This document shows positions 34,123 to 45,377 of a stretch of DNA of 64,000 nucleotides, one piece after another. Made by a program: the position numbers and the translations under genes. The DNA is from Cornus controversa (taxonomy: Eukaryota; Streptophyta; Magnoliopsida; Cornales; Cornaceae): positions 23,982,297-24,046,296 of the forward strand of contig CM048850.1 in assembly GCA_026545225.1 (NCBI GenBank). Reading direction: 5' to 3'. Under the pieces are notes generated by a model. That model saw only the letters and a list, made by a program, of their open reading frames with translations, was not told the origin of the DNA and did not search any database. Positions within the stretch are counted from its first letter, which is position 1. Each line of letters begins with the position of its first letter.

Positions 34123-34715
34123 GTAGCAGTAGCATCAGAGGAAATGATGAATATGATGGGCATCAACAATTGTACGTGTCCAAGAGTTGTACATGCCCAT
34201 TGCCATTGGTGGTCTACCAGCTGCTACATTGAAAACACTTGACATCTCCAAGTGTAGGAGTTTAGAGTTTCCCCTCATGTGATGTGGGAGGAGGAGGATG
34301 TGTTGACAGTGGAGCATATATAATTACCAGTTGACATGTTGTTTTATTGAAACTTTGCAAATAGGCTACGGTTGTCATCTTCTCAAATCGCTGTCGCTAT
34401 CTTTCTTCCCAAAGCTTCGTTCTTTATATATCTGCTGGGGGTGTGAAAACATTTATTTCGTTTCCAAACAACGAGCTCCAAAATCTGGAAGAGCTAACAA
34501 TACAAGGTTGCAAAGCAATGATATATCGTTTGGACGATTGTTCGCTCCCAATCTGACATTTTTTCAGGTCGCGTACTGCAGCAATCTGAAGTTGCTGCCG
34601 CAACAAATGCAGACCCTCCTCCCATCTCTTCAAGAATTGAGGATATTTGGCTGTCCAGAAGTTGAATCATTTCCAGATGGTGGTTTGCTTATTTTGGAGA
34701 CGCCATCATCGTAAA
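34123..34715 (+). pseudogene. CC-NB-LRR LRR fragment, copy b
   Basis: This is the 3' half of the copy-a fragment, starting inside the LRR that reads PSEEMMNMMGI. It keeps LKSLSLSFFPKLRSLYICWG, then, out of frame, the LEELTIQGC-type repeat, and ends LQELRIFGCPEVESFPDGGL. It has the 14 bp missing from copy a, so that loss is specific to copy a. Frame changes remain, so it is not functional. Its left junction lies at 34117-34123 against the intergenic repeat. Confidence 0.8.
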
Positions 34716-35088
34716 CATGGAGTGACAGACACCAAGTTAAAAGGGCATTTAATTGGAGAAAGTGGGGGACACTTACTGATGCAGAAATTCAGTTTTAAAA
34801 GTTGGTTTCTGTGTATATATGTGTTTAGTTTGTGTATATATGTGTGTTTGTGCATGTATATTATCATATTGGATGAAACTTTTGCTTACATCTTAGGTGT
34901 ACTGTGTGGAACCAGCTGAAAGTGTCGTTCAAAATGGAGGAAAGCCTGGTGAGTCAGTCACATTGTCTTACAATATACCTGCCTTGTTTACTTTTTCTTT
35001 TTAGCTCTGCTGTTGTATAATTCTCTATATTTATTTTCATTGGGTCTTGCTACTTGACACCTGCTTTTAGGTTTACACTCTACACACG
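34716..35088 (+). other. 3' flank of NB-LRR fragment b
   Basis: Non-coding, the counterpart of 25736-26150, ending at the left edge of the B3 unit. Confidence 0.6.
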
Positions 35089-35132
35089 TATATAGATGGG
35101 ACTTTAGGCTAACCTATTTTATATATTCACGA

Positions 35133-35391
35133 CGTTAGATTATATATTTCTTATTATATCTCTCTTAAATTATTATTATTTTTTTATAAATCACATAAAT
35201 TTCATACACTTTTTCCTAAACCGTTTAGGACTAGGATTCTTACATTTTCTCCTAAACCATCTAGGACTAGGATTTCTTGTCTCATAAGTTTACTTAGCTT
35301 CCAAAATTATGTGCCTATAAATAGGTCTTTATGTATGGTTTACAAATCAATATTAATTCAATTAAATACAATTCTTTCTTTATTTATAACA
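35133..35391 (+). mobile_element. Copia-type LTR upstream of B3 copy 3
   Basis: 259 bp, nearly identical to 16498-16756, including the mutated CGTTAG start, the doubled CTAGGACTAGGAT module and the TATAACA end. Confidence 0.8.
35316..35324 (+). promoter_or_regulatory. LTR TATA box for B3 copy 3
   Basis: TATAAATAG, 98 bp before the ATG. Promoter use is inferred. Confidence 0.5.
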
Positions 35392-35421
35392 AAAGCCTTG
35401 GTTAATTGGTTTGATTTTAGC

Positions 35422-35775
35422 ATGAGTAGTGCAGGAACAAGCGATGGCTCCAACAACGAATGGCCAATAATAAAAGAGCTTACTGATAGTGATGCAAGTT
35501 TTGTTGGAGGTATCAGATTGCCAATAAAAGATGTAAGGAGTGAAATTCTACAAAATCTCGGGTCTGACGTGGAAAGTGCCTTGGAAAATCTCATTGTACA
35601 AGAGGTTGATACGGGCAAGAAATATAATATGTCACTGAAGCTTCGTGGGGGTTGTTATCTTACAAAAACGAGCACTTTTATTCAAGAGAATAATCTCAAA
35701 TCTGGCGCAAAGATTGGATTCAAGTTCAGTGACGGTGTCTTACAATTTAAGGTCCTGGAACATAAATTTCTTTAG
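35422..35775 (+). CDS. Small B3-domain DNA-binding protein, copy 3
   Basis: An intact 117-residue frame almost identical to copy 1; the differences seen are DTGKK for DTRKK and FIQEN for FMQEN. The B3 core (KELTDSD, LPIKDV, AKIGFKF, LQFKVL) is unchanged. Its 3' flank matches copy 1 to about 36178, while its 5' side (NB-LRR remnant, then LTR) matches copy 2. It therefore looks like the link between the other two, as in a tandem array reshaped by unequal exchange. Confidence 0.8.
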   Translation: MSSAGTSDGSNNEWPIIKELTDSDASFVGGIRLPIKDVRSEILQNLGSDVESALENLIVQEVDTGKKYNMSLKLRGGCYLTKTSTFIQENNLKSGAKIGFKFSDGVLQFKVLEHKFL

Positions 35776-36366
35776 TAGGTTAAAGTGTTAGAATAAGAGG
35801 CAATTAAGCACAATAATGTTTTTATTTTATTTTATTTTATTTCAGTTTTGTATTTCGAAGAAGGTTTAGGTTTAGGTTTAGGTTGATGCTTGTCTTGGAG
35901 GATATATTGTCTCGATCGAAACTCGAAAAGCAAGAAGAAAATTAAAAAGAATCTTATAAGATTTCATGTTTTGCTTCTTTTGGTAATAAATAGTTATCAT
36001 TACTTTTTTTAAAAATCCATTATTAGGTATTATTAAAAGGATTTTTTTTTCCGTAATCATGTATGTATTGAATTATCATTAATATATTTTTTAAGCATGT
36101 GTTGAATTATTATATGAGTATCAAGTTCAAGCGTAATAATAAATTTTCAACAAATCACTCTATGAGCATTGTATTTTTTAAAAGATAAATTACACTCACA
36201 TACCTGAAGTTTCGTTTAATTACATACAATAGTCGTAGTAGCCTTAATTACACTAACCTCCTTAATTGATGCTGGCAGGCAACTTACAACTTTAAAATTG
36301 AGACATTGAAATAGCAAATCTACTGCCCCTTTTTCTACTGCTCCTTTTTCTTGTTCATCTTACTAT
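35776..36366. other. 3' flank of B3 copy 3 and spacer
   Basis: The first 400 bp match 17141-17529. From 36179 the sequence changes to an unassigned repeat-like stretch (TTACACTCACATACCTGAAG) leading into the intergenic repeat. Confidence 0.5.
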
Positions 36367-37752
36367 GTTAGAGTCCCTACCCCAAACCCGAATTTACTAT
36401 GGCAAGGATGAGACATAATAGTGCATTGTTTCAATTTCATTGAGCAAGTTCAAAGCTAAATACATATATATGAAGCCCATCAGTATTGAACGATTTCAAC
36501 AATTCAATGTGATACATAAAGGGCCTCTATGTGATACTTTTCTAAAACATGTAATTCAAAACAGTATTAATTTTCAAAATCTTCTTTATACTACTCAATA
36601 CTTTCTACGTTAAATTATGACTCTAGACCATTGTAACAAGTTTCCAAAAATTTTAAAACCGTTAGGGATTGTTCTTCAACAACTTAAAAATACTTTTATT
36701 TTAAAATTTTGCTTTTAAATGTGTTTGGTACAATACCAAATTTAGCTCAGTAGACTAAAATTTCTAGCTTTTAAAACTTCGTTGAGTAGAGTTTTTCTTA
36801 AACAAATTTATACTTTTTTTAAAAAAAAAATTCTAAAGACAATTTCACTCCTTTTATAAATTTGCTATTATCAAATATGGTAACATTCTATTAAAGGACA
36901 TTATTGTAAACATAATAATAAAAGTGCCGTAAAAAATATTATTTACCAGACAAATTAAAAAATACTTTATATAATATATCACCATACACCTAATATGGTT
37001 TTTTTACTAACAACAACACTAGGATCCTAAATAAAAATTGAATCTTGGGCGAGCTTGGATTGATGTGTCAGTGAGCCCAAAGCCTAATTATGAATCGATC
37101 CAAATCACAAAATCCGAACAACCCGATTCATATACTAGTTAAAATGATAGTTAGTGGGTAGATTAGAACACTAGCTAACAAGCTCTAATAGTATCACTCC
37201 AACCATCATGACAATGACTCATTTGCTGTTATAGTTTGACCAATAATTACATTTAATGGGTAATATAACTGTAACTAGTACAAACTTTATTTTTTTTTTT
37301 TGTTAATAATATTCCAACATTAATATTTATTTGCAAAGCATGGGAAGGGTTCTTGTACCATTTTTTCACAATATTTTCTTTGACATGTATTATATATTTT
37401 ATCTTCTAACATGTTATATATAGTATAAATGTTCATTTATTTTATTCTTAAATCTATTAGTATTCATTGATTTAGTAAAAAAAAAAATTTCCTAGTTAGT
37501 AAAATACTAATAATAATAATAACTAACCTTTTTTAATAAAGATATGGACTTGCAATTTACATTTATCATAAAAAAATATATGGTCTTTCAATTTATAAAC
37601 AAATCATTATTTATGCTAAATGCTTGCATGTGATCGGCGAACCAACTATATATTATTCTGCTACAAAAATAATAAATAATATAAATTTAACTTAAGCTAC
37701 TCACCTCCTTTTTATTCACAAAATCTCTTACATTTTTTAATTTGTACAAATA
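36367..37752 (+). repeat. Intergenic segmental repeat, copy b (short form)
   Basis: Direct repeat of 32136-34116 lacking 571 bp. The joint at ATTGA (37037-37041) equals the repeated pentamer flanking the missing part in copy a. No gene recognised. Confidence 0.85.
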
Positions 37753-38095
37753 AGGACAAATATATGTAATTACTGAAAGTAATACCACTTTCTTCAATTT
37801 TGTCAAATTTAGATTAATTAGTCAAGGTCAAAAAGGTCAATTAGATTAATTGATGAGTTTAAATTATTTAATCTTATGATTATAAGTTGTTCTTTACTGT
37901 CCTAACATAACTAGTATAATAAATAATAGTTATAAGTAATATAAGTTAGATCACTTTTTTTATATTTTGTCAAATTTTGATTAATTAGTTAAGTGTCTAA
38001 AATATCAATTAGATTAATTGATGAATTTAAACCATTTAATTTGAACATTTAGTTTTATGAAATTAAATTTTTCTTTAGTGTCCCATGATATATAG
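37753..38095. other. AT-rich spacer with dispersed repeat phrases
   Basis: The phrase TTAGATTAATTGATGA occurs at about 37850 and 38009 and, in variant form, near 38608. The surrounding DNA (GTCAAATTT, GATTAATTAGT) is repeated with it, so a roughly 170-bp unit is present in diverged copies. No coding sequence. Confidence 0.5.
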
Positions 38096-38302
38096 GCCCT
38101 GTTTGGTAGAGCTTTTATTTCGGCTTTTATGCAGAAGAAGAGAAGCAGAAGTTAAATGAGGAAGCTGGTACCCACCAGCTTCCTCTTAACACTCTTTTTG
38201 AATTCCGAAACTCTTCAGCCTTACAAATTCAAACACTCTTCAAAACGACTTTTGAACTTGAAAAGCCGAAAGTCGCTTTTCAAAAACCAATCCAAACAGG
38301 GC
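38096..38302. mobile_element. MITE with GCCCTGTTTGG ends
   Basis: The ends GCCCTGTTTGG and CCAAACAGGGC form inverted repeats around 207 bp. The centre holds a 28-bp near-perfect hairpin (GAGGAAGCTGGT / ACCAGCTTCCTC). These ends are typical of hAT or PIF-type plant MITEs. No matching target duplication is seen, and the right side abuts a gypsy pol fragment directly. Confidence 0.75.
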
Positions 38303-38303
38303 G

Positions 38304-38520
38304 TTTGATGAGTTAAAGAGCAGGTTGACAACTACACCTGTCCTATCTACCCCTCATAGCAAAATTGAGTACTTGATATACACCGATGCGTCATTGCAAG
38401 GTCTATGATGTGTGTTGATGCAGGAGGAGAGACTAGTATCATTTGCTTCATGTTACCTTTAGCCTCACGAGCTTAATTACCCAACTCGTGATCTGGAGTT
38501 GGTAGCTGTGGTGATAGTAT
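38304..38520 (+). mobile_element. Ty3/gypsy RNase H fragment
   Basis: The frame reads FDELKSRLTTTPVL, then YLIYTDASLQGL, a stop, CVLMQEERLVSFAS, a stop near YL, and PHELNYPTRDLELVAVV. This is the junction of gypsy RT connection and RNase H, with the catalytic D of YTDAS. Two in-frame stops and the lack of any flanking pol sequence make it a dead fragment. Confidence 0.85.
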
Positions 38521-39736
38521 AACATATAATACTTATAAGTAATATAAGTTAAACCATTTTATTCTATTTTGTCAAATTCTGATTAATTAGTCAAGTGTCT
38601 AAAACAATTAGATTAATTGATAAGTTTAAACCATTTAATATTCAATATATAGTTTTATGAAATTAAGTTTTTTCTTTAGTGTTTCGAGATATATAAGTTA
38701 GACCACTCATTTTATTTTTTTATCAATAATACTTTAACATTAATATATATTAGAATTTAAAAATATACAAAACATGGGAAAGTTAATCAATTATATAAAA
38801 CTTAATTTATATTAATGTCAAGAGAAATTGATGATGATAAATTTAACTAATCATATAAAGCTTAATATTGTATTAATGTAGAGAGAAATTGATGATGATC
38901 TAAAAATATGTTAATTAAATGAGATGTAGATTGAATGTTTGTTCCGAATGCTTTATTATTTGAGTGAGATTAATATTTTTATTTGATTTGAAGATGGTAA
39001 AAGTTGTGTTATTGATTTAATTATTTAGTTAATATAATTAATAACTTTAATTTATTATATTCAAAATGAGAGAAAAATATTATTGTAATTTAATTAATGT
39101 TTCAAACTTATTTTAAAAAATGGTCCAAACTTTCAATATATTAGAGTAAATATTATTATTGTGGCAATTATATATAAAAGTAAGAGTTGGATCAGTGGTA
39201 GGAGTGATTAAGTTGCTATAAACTTGCAACTCCGAGATCAACCCGTGTTGCGTAAACGATACACAACACAAATAAACCATTTCTAGACTTGCAAGCCGAG
39301 CGCGAAACCGAAATTACCCCGAAAGTTATGCTGCGTAAACTTTACACAACACAAATAAGAAACTTACCAAACTCACAATTTTTGACTGTTTTTTGGGAAA
39401 ACAAAAATGGTAAAATGTTTTTCTAACTTACCAAAATGTTTTTGACTTTGCAAAACAAATTCATAAACTCTTCTAATCAAACTAATGGACCTTAACGAAG
39501 TCAACAAATATCACATTGGGCTTGGGTTGGCCAGCACTTCACCAGTTTCCCGGTCCTAATACCTAGGTCCTAAACCCTTCTACCCTTCAGATCGATCACT
39601 CTGTCACAGAGCTTGCCATTAAAAGTTCTCCGCCGTCGCCACCGCAACCGCAACCGACGCTACTGCCACCATCGTTGATGAGTTCATGGTAAGAACTGAG
39701 GTCTGATTTATTCTCTTTTACTCCACCTGTTTATCT
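38521..39736. other. AT-rich spacer and probable 5' region of the 39737 gene
   Basis: No coding similarity up to 39600. A GC-richer tract with CCGCCG/CCACCG repeats at 39630-39675 looks like a 5' leader, and GTAAGAACTG at 39689 could be a donor in a leader intron. No clear TATA box was picked. Confidence 0.4.
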
Positions 39737-40528
39737 ATGTCTCTGGTTGAAGTCATCACGAAGGCTTCGGCCAATCTCTCACCACTCACTTCTCAATCAG
39801 ACTACCCCATCATTCTCAACTCAGAACCCATTTTACTTAACTTAAAGACTGAAAATGAAGACCCAAATGACACATCACTCGTAAAACGAGTTGAGGGGTG
39901 GGAAATTTCGCAAACTGATTCTGAAATCATGGAGTTAGGGAAGAAATTCTTTAAACTTTTAAAACGAAAGCTCAAAAATCCTGATTTCATTAGGGATGAG
40001 TTTATTGGGAGGTTGAATTCGTATCTGGAGAAAAATAGAGAGAAAATAGGAATTTCATTTCGGGTCAATCCATCAGATGAGGGGTATACTCGTGAACTGA
40101 TTGAGAAGCTAGGGTTTTTGATGGGTCGAGAGGTAGTGGGCTTGGTTTTGGAGGCGTGTATTGTTTTTGGGGTTTGGGAGTTGGTGGAAACCCTAATAGT
40201 TCATGGGTTTATTGAGCATTCGTGTTCTTCGAATTTGGTTTATAATCTAATTGAGAAGAAGAGGTCGGATTTGGTTTGTTTGTGTGTCAAGCATGTGTCG
40301 GATCTTCAAGCGTCAGATATACTTTGCATTTTGAAGTACTTTCTTTCGCCGCCTAAAGATGCCTATAAAACTATGGTTAGTGTGGGGAAGGAATGGGAGG
40401 GCCAAGCATTAATGGCCATAGAGAAGGCGACAGACAAAAGTCTTACCAGAAAGAAGTTGTGCTTGCGTTTGAGCTGGAGGATTCACTTTTATGCAAGTGC
40501 TCAAAAACGTACGAAGGAACAAACTTGA
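39737..40528 (+). pseudogene. Truncated plant gene of unknown family, fused to the OXS3 block
   Basis: An open frame of 263 residues from ATG 39737. About 241 residues look like a genuine helical protein (for example LGKKFFKLLKRKLKNPDF, GFLMGREVVGLVLEA, ILCILKYFLSPPKDAY, LMAIEKATDKSL). The family is a conserved plant protein I cannot name; a nucleolar role is only a vague recollection and is not claimed. The last 22 residues (CLRLSWRIHF, then QKRTKEQT) come from the flank of the OXS3 block, which begins near 40467. The natural C-terminus is therefore missing, as for DOG1 at the left end of copy 1. The 5' region is intact, so a chimeric transcript is possible. Confidence 0.6.
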
Positions 40529-40700
40529 GACAAGAAGACTTAATAATCTATTTTCGTTTATGTTAAAAAGAACACTCAAAAATGACTAAAACAAAAATAC
40601 TGTGATAATGTCTTTTCAATATCTTTGAAGGTAATAAAACTCAAAATCCAAAAATTCCCTTTTTTGTTTTCTTTTCTTTCTCTATTTATAGCTTCATTCC

Positions 40701-41339
40701 TTAGTGTTTGGGGGGGTCCACATTATTGCATTCAAATCTGCTTATAGTTGCTGTCAGATTCGAGGTATTTCTATTGGAGTTGGCAGCTCTCTTTGACATC
40801 TCACCACTGCTATTTCTCAAAGGATATCTACAATTCTCGTCAAAAAAAATGTTCTGAGCAAGCAAGTTCTTGCGTTTTCTTGTATAGGTATTTTTTGACT
40901 TTGCAATGTCTTTGATGGAAGAACAAGATGAGGCATCCGCAAGACTAGTAAAAGATTTCGACTAGCCACAGTAGAACTTAGATATGCCCTTCTTGATCGG
41001 TAAGACTGCCTCCAAGGAATTCATAGTGTCCAATGATCCTGTGTACGAGCTTTGAACCTCACCGTCGCCAGAGTCACCATCGCCGTCCGGCGCCCCATTG
41101 GACGAATCACTATCCCTCCCGATTGACGACGAGCTGGATGACTCCAACTCCTCCTTAAGCTCTTGAACTGTGTTCTTGGCCGTCGTAGTACCAATCGGTA
41201 ACCGCTGATCAGCGGCCAAAATTCCGTTTACTTGCCTGCGAGCCTCCGGTGAATCATCGATTGGCTTAGAGGACATTCCATGGACGAACCCTGAGCGTTC
41301 GATCCGATTACCAGTATTACTCTCGAGAGGGATCGACAT
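40701..41339 (-). pseudogene. OXS3-like, copy 2 (nonsense mutation)
   Basis: It starts at 41339 like copy 1 and is close to it through residue 125 (GISKFYCG). Codon 126 is TAG where copy 3 has AAG (Lys), cutting off the second half of the conserved block. Reading past the stop, SKSFTSLADASSCSSIKDIA, TRKRKN and the tail ECNNVDPPKH continue in frame to a stop at 40701, so decay is recent. The usual C-terminal tail is shortened by a different deletion from that in copy 1. The LTR-derived promoter and leader are still present. Confidence 0.8.
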
Positions 41340-41510
41340 GGTTACAAAAAGTCAATCAAAGCACACAAACAGAATTACACAAACATCGATTTGTGCATAT
41401 ATGTATATAGAATTATAGAAACGATATATTAGAGAGAGAGAGAGAGAGAGGGACAGAGAGAGCGAATAAATTGAGGAAAATAAACCCTTATCATCATCCA
41501 GACACACTTA

Positions 41511-41667
41511 TGAATAATACATAAAAGTCTATTTATAGGTACATAATTTTGAACGCTAAGTAAAATTAGGAAACAAGAAATCCTAGTCCTAGATGGTTTA
41601 GGAGAAAGTGAAAGAAATTTATTAGGAAAAAACATATAATCTATATTAGGAAATATATAATCTAGCA
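41511..41667 (-). mobile_element. Truncated copia LTR upstream of OXS3-like copy 2
   Basis: Same structure and same truncation point as 4706-4861. The TATA box TATAAATAG is at 41529-41537 on the minus strand. Confidence 0.8.
41529..41537 (-). promoter_or_regulatory. LTR TATA box for OXS3-like copy 2
   Basis: TATAAATAG inside the LTR, in sense with the gene, about 190 bp before its ATG. Confidence 0.45.
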
Positions 41668-41684
41668 ATCCCACAAACTCAAAG

Positions 41685-41743
41685 TGTAATACCCTGTAAT
41701 TTTGGAGGTTTTATAATTTTAATTTAAATGCTTTATTTTGGAG
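41685..41743 (+). mobile_element. 59-bp stub of a gypsy LTR
   Basis: TGTAATACCCTGTAATTTTG onward matches the start of 53911. It breaks into CACTA-like repeats at the same base as in copy 1. Confidence 0.7.
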
Positions 41744-41754
41744 ATTTTTTTTTA

Positions 41755-41890
41755 TTACCGGTAGTTTAAACCGTCGAAAAATGACTTCAAAACCGTCGAA
41801 AATCTGCCAAAAGATTACCGACAGTAATGGTTAATTTTTACCAACAGTTTACTATGAACCGTCGGTAAATGACAGACGGTTTTGAAAAAA
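41755..41890 (+). mobile_element. CACTA-like subterminal repeats, left side, copy 2
   Basis: TTACCGGTAGTTTAAACCG, ACCGACAGTAATGG and GAACCGTCGGTAAATGAC motifs, slightly longer than in copy 1. The terminal CACTA is missing. Confidence 0.55.
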
Positions 41891-42338
41891 CTGCTATTAG
41901 TTTTACTTGGTATTGAAGGTACTGTTATTCAACATAATAACATAAATACCTCTTGGAATATGGAAATGACTCGTGTCTTGGGATCGTATGCGAAAACTTG
42001 GTTCAGAGAATCTACAATTTTAATAAATAATTGGAGAGATGAAACATTGATATTAAACGTCTTCTAATCTAGTGATGTTAGCTCGACACTATCATGAAGC
42101 ACTAGTATTATCTGAAATACTAGCAGACAAGTAATGTTTAGTTTGAAGGATCTGCAATCTGGTTTATCATTTAAAACTAATGTCATTTTCTGCAGTTCAT
42201 TCTTTTGGGACGGACGATGTTAAACAACCATTTGACTCAACTCCTCTGATTTTGTATTAAAAAATCCCCAGCAAAGCTCACTGCAAATCGCCAGCTCTGG
42301 TACATGTTCATAATTAATTCATTACATCTGTAAAAGAG

Positions 42339-42530
42339 TCACTTCAAAGACTGCTTCGAAGCCTCCTTTTGTTCTTTATTTGATCCTGATAAAGTTGCAC
42401 TTGCAGCGGCTGTCATTGCCGCCGCCGCTGCACCCACCTTTGCACCACCTGCAGCCTTAACGGCACCAGCAATTTTTGCAAATGCAGCTACACCTCCTAC
42501 AAAAATGGCCCTCAAAGCAACTGTTGGTTA
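42339..42530 (-). pseudogene. Exon of a small Ala-rich protein, intact frame
   Basis: After a CCAACAG acceptor at 42531, the exon reads ALRAIFVGGVAAFAKIAGAV, KAAGGAKVGAAAAAMTAA and ASATLSGSNKEQKEASKQSL ending K-stop at 42339. The hydrophobic Ala/Gly-rich segment of about 45 residues with a charged tail suggests the C-terminal exon of a small membrane protein. The family was not identified. No upstream exon was found nearby, so it is listed as a fragment although the exon itself is open. Copy 1 (5660-5825) is damaged, so this copy preserves the older form. Confidence 0.5.
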
Positions 42531-42545
42531 TATCGTCATATCTTA

Positions 42546-44523
42546 ATGTACCTGCAATCCCGAGTAATTTTATCAGAACTGGAAGGCTTTATCTTGCACA
42601 CTAAATAACAAATAGATATTGGTCATAATAAATGGTTATAAAAATGTCATGACAGAAAATCTCATGAGCCAAAACCACTCAAGTAAATGGATATCAAATT
42701 AATTCATACTTCAAAGACTGCTAATTTTCAGTCCTAGGTTCAAAAGAAAAGGTTAATGCTGCCAAACAACAAGTATAATTCACCAGTTTCCAGAGAGAGA
42801 ACGATTTCATCATTAAGATAACAATGTCAGAGCAGCTCAATTCCAAGGCCAGTCTCAACCTTCTCAAGGGTTCCAATATTTTCCAGAACACAAAAAGAGG
42901 GAAAAGTATGGGCTAAAGGAACACATGCACAGGAAAGAAATCTTAGAATTGGCACAATATATGTCTTTGTAAAGTAAGTGTCTGAGAGAAGAGGGTCCAC
43001 CAACTTAGAATTGACACAATCCAGTAATTTGTCCTTGAAAAATGATCTTTTGACATAAGAGTGTCTAAAACACCAATGCCAGGTCTTATACAAAGGAGGA
43101 CCTGGTTTATCATGATTAATTTGGATATTTTGTCATGCTTCTTATTGATAGTGCACCATGTTAAATCATCTCCTCTACAAGGTAGTATATTCTTTTTGTG
43201 TTCATCCTGATCAATCGTTTGGAAACCGTGGCATTGCAGATTTATCATTTCGATGAGCACTTTTTTGTTACTCTCTTCTTTTGTTCTATCTTCCTAGGTA
43301 CATCTAAATTCCTAATAGGCATTGTACTAATGGTTGATCAGACTCGACTATTGAACTAGATAGATATCAACAATTCAGAAATCAACAAAGCAAAGCTTGT
43401 TATAACTCTCCTATTGTATAACAATTAAATGCCCCATTATGCTCCTTGAGCTTGCAAAAGGTCCAACAACAGAATCACGACATTATACTTCCCAAATGGC
43501 ACTTAGCAAGACCAAAACAATTTGGTTTCTTTGCAAAATAAATATATGTTTCCCAATTTAGTTAATATTGGATAAAACCAATCGCTTGTCATTGTATAAT
43601 GGTAATCCCATGGAGAACCTCCAAATCCAGGTCTCACCTGGAGAAGAGAGAACTTTTCATTTCTGATGTCACCTTTCTCTGCACCACAATATATCCCATT
43701 CATTTTCATATTTGATCAATCATTACCAGAAACAGAATCATGCCCTTACAACTTTGCCATAAAGTTAAGCCTGTACCTTCTTGCTAAGCGGAATTCCAAA
43801 GGGTTAACCTGTTCGTTTCAAAAGGAGAGACACTGAAAATTCAGGAATTACCACATCCATGTTGAACACAGAGGTCTATGTCCTGCATCATTAAAATGCC
43901 CTCTAATGTTACTTGAGCAGGCAAAAGGACCAACGACAAACCACATCATTATACTTGCCACATACATACAATCACAAAGAATTTTCATATTAGTTTATGC
44001 AAAATGCAGGGGGGAGGGGGGGCGCAAAATCACAGTACCAATATTTCCCTCGCCTAACAGCACCTTAATAATTGGTCATCGGTCATGACCAAGATGATCC
44101 CTGACATTCCGAAGAACATGTTTTTGACCATTGAGAAATGCTAACCATCCTGGCCTCCCCTTCCATTTCCAATCTTTAACTTATGCATCCCTTCATAATA
44201 ATAACTACTTGGCAATGGATTTGCACATCCTTCGAAATCCTTTTCACCATAACATTGCCCTTCCCCTTTTTTTATCTTTTTCAACACCTTCCTAAGGAGC
44301 TCTTTCACTTTCTTCAGAAAACCTTTGAAAGACTAACCAAACCAACTGCTAAATACCAGCATCCATTCTGCAAGACCTAAGACTTAATTATTTTCATTAA
44401 GTTTGTTCTTGCCAAATTAAAGTATTTGTGAGTGCAGCACAACTGTCAAAGCTAAAGGAAAAATTTGACACATCTCAACCAGGTGAACTGAATCAATACC
44501 ACAATGAGACACAGACACCTATA
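42546..44523. other. Non-coding part of block copy 2
   Basis: Counterpart of about 5840-7906. The minus-strand open region at 42827-43260 is kept in both copies but its family is unknown. A G-rich run lies at 44009-44021. No gene recognised. Confidence 0.5.
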
Positions 44524-45377
44524 GCTCTCTGCAGGGCCGGCCCTGAGATTCCAAAAATGTTGAGAGGCCCTAGGCGGACTTTCAAATAGGGCTCCTTTCT
44601 ACCTAAATTTTCACGTGCGGATAAATTCTATAGGAGTGCAAAATTTTTATTAAAATGAGACAATAAGCAAATAAAATATATTAATGTTGAAAAAAAAATC
44701 TTGGTCTTGGTGCTTTATAAATAGCACGATCCAGTTCACATAAAAAAATTAAAAGAAATATTCAACACACTTTAGTCACAAAAATCAAAATTGAAATTCA
44801 TATAAAAGTAAATGTGATATGATCGTCTTGCATTTTGAGCTGCAAAATTATCAATTAAAGTGCTCACAATCCCCAAAGGAAAGTTGTTGCATTGCCGTTG
44901 TGAAAATAAAAGAATAAAAGAAAAGGAGTTCTGAAAAAAAAAAAAAAAAAAAAAGCCTAAGACAAATAGTTATTAATAATTTGTTTTTAAAAAAAAAAAA
45001 ATCAGGCCCAGACCATTGTATTGGACCATTATCATTACTTTTTAAATGAGGCCCACTTTGTTACTGCCCAGATTAGTGTATTGGGAAGGAGTTTAAAAAA
45101 AAAAATGCCTAAGACAAATAGTTAGTAGTAATTTATTATTATTATTTTTTTTAAATGAGACCCAGACTATTGTATTGGACTATTATTATTTTTTTAAATG
45201 AGGCCAACTTTGTTATTGGCCCAGACTAGTGTATTGGACTATTGGTTACTATATATTTTTTTTAAATAACATCTAGTGGGCTTAGTAGAAATTGGGGGCT
45301 CTCAAAAAATTAAAAAATTTTGGGGCCCTAGGCGACCGCCTGGGCCGCCTAGGCCCAGGGCCGGCCCTGGCTCTCTG
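44524..45377. mobile_element. Non-autonomous hAT element with exact target duplication
   Basis: The element is 44532-45369 (838 bp). Both ends carry the palindromic 14-mer CAGGGCCGGCCCTG. It is flanked by GCTCTCTG at 44524-44531 and 45370-45377, an 8-bp target duplication typical of hAT transposons. Copy 1 has the empty site near 7908. Inside, a phrase starting GCCTAAGACAAATAGTTA is present twice (about 44956 and 45105) followed by repeated TGTATTGGAC phrases. No transposase frame is seen. Confidence 0.93.
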
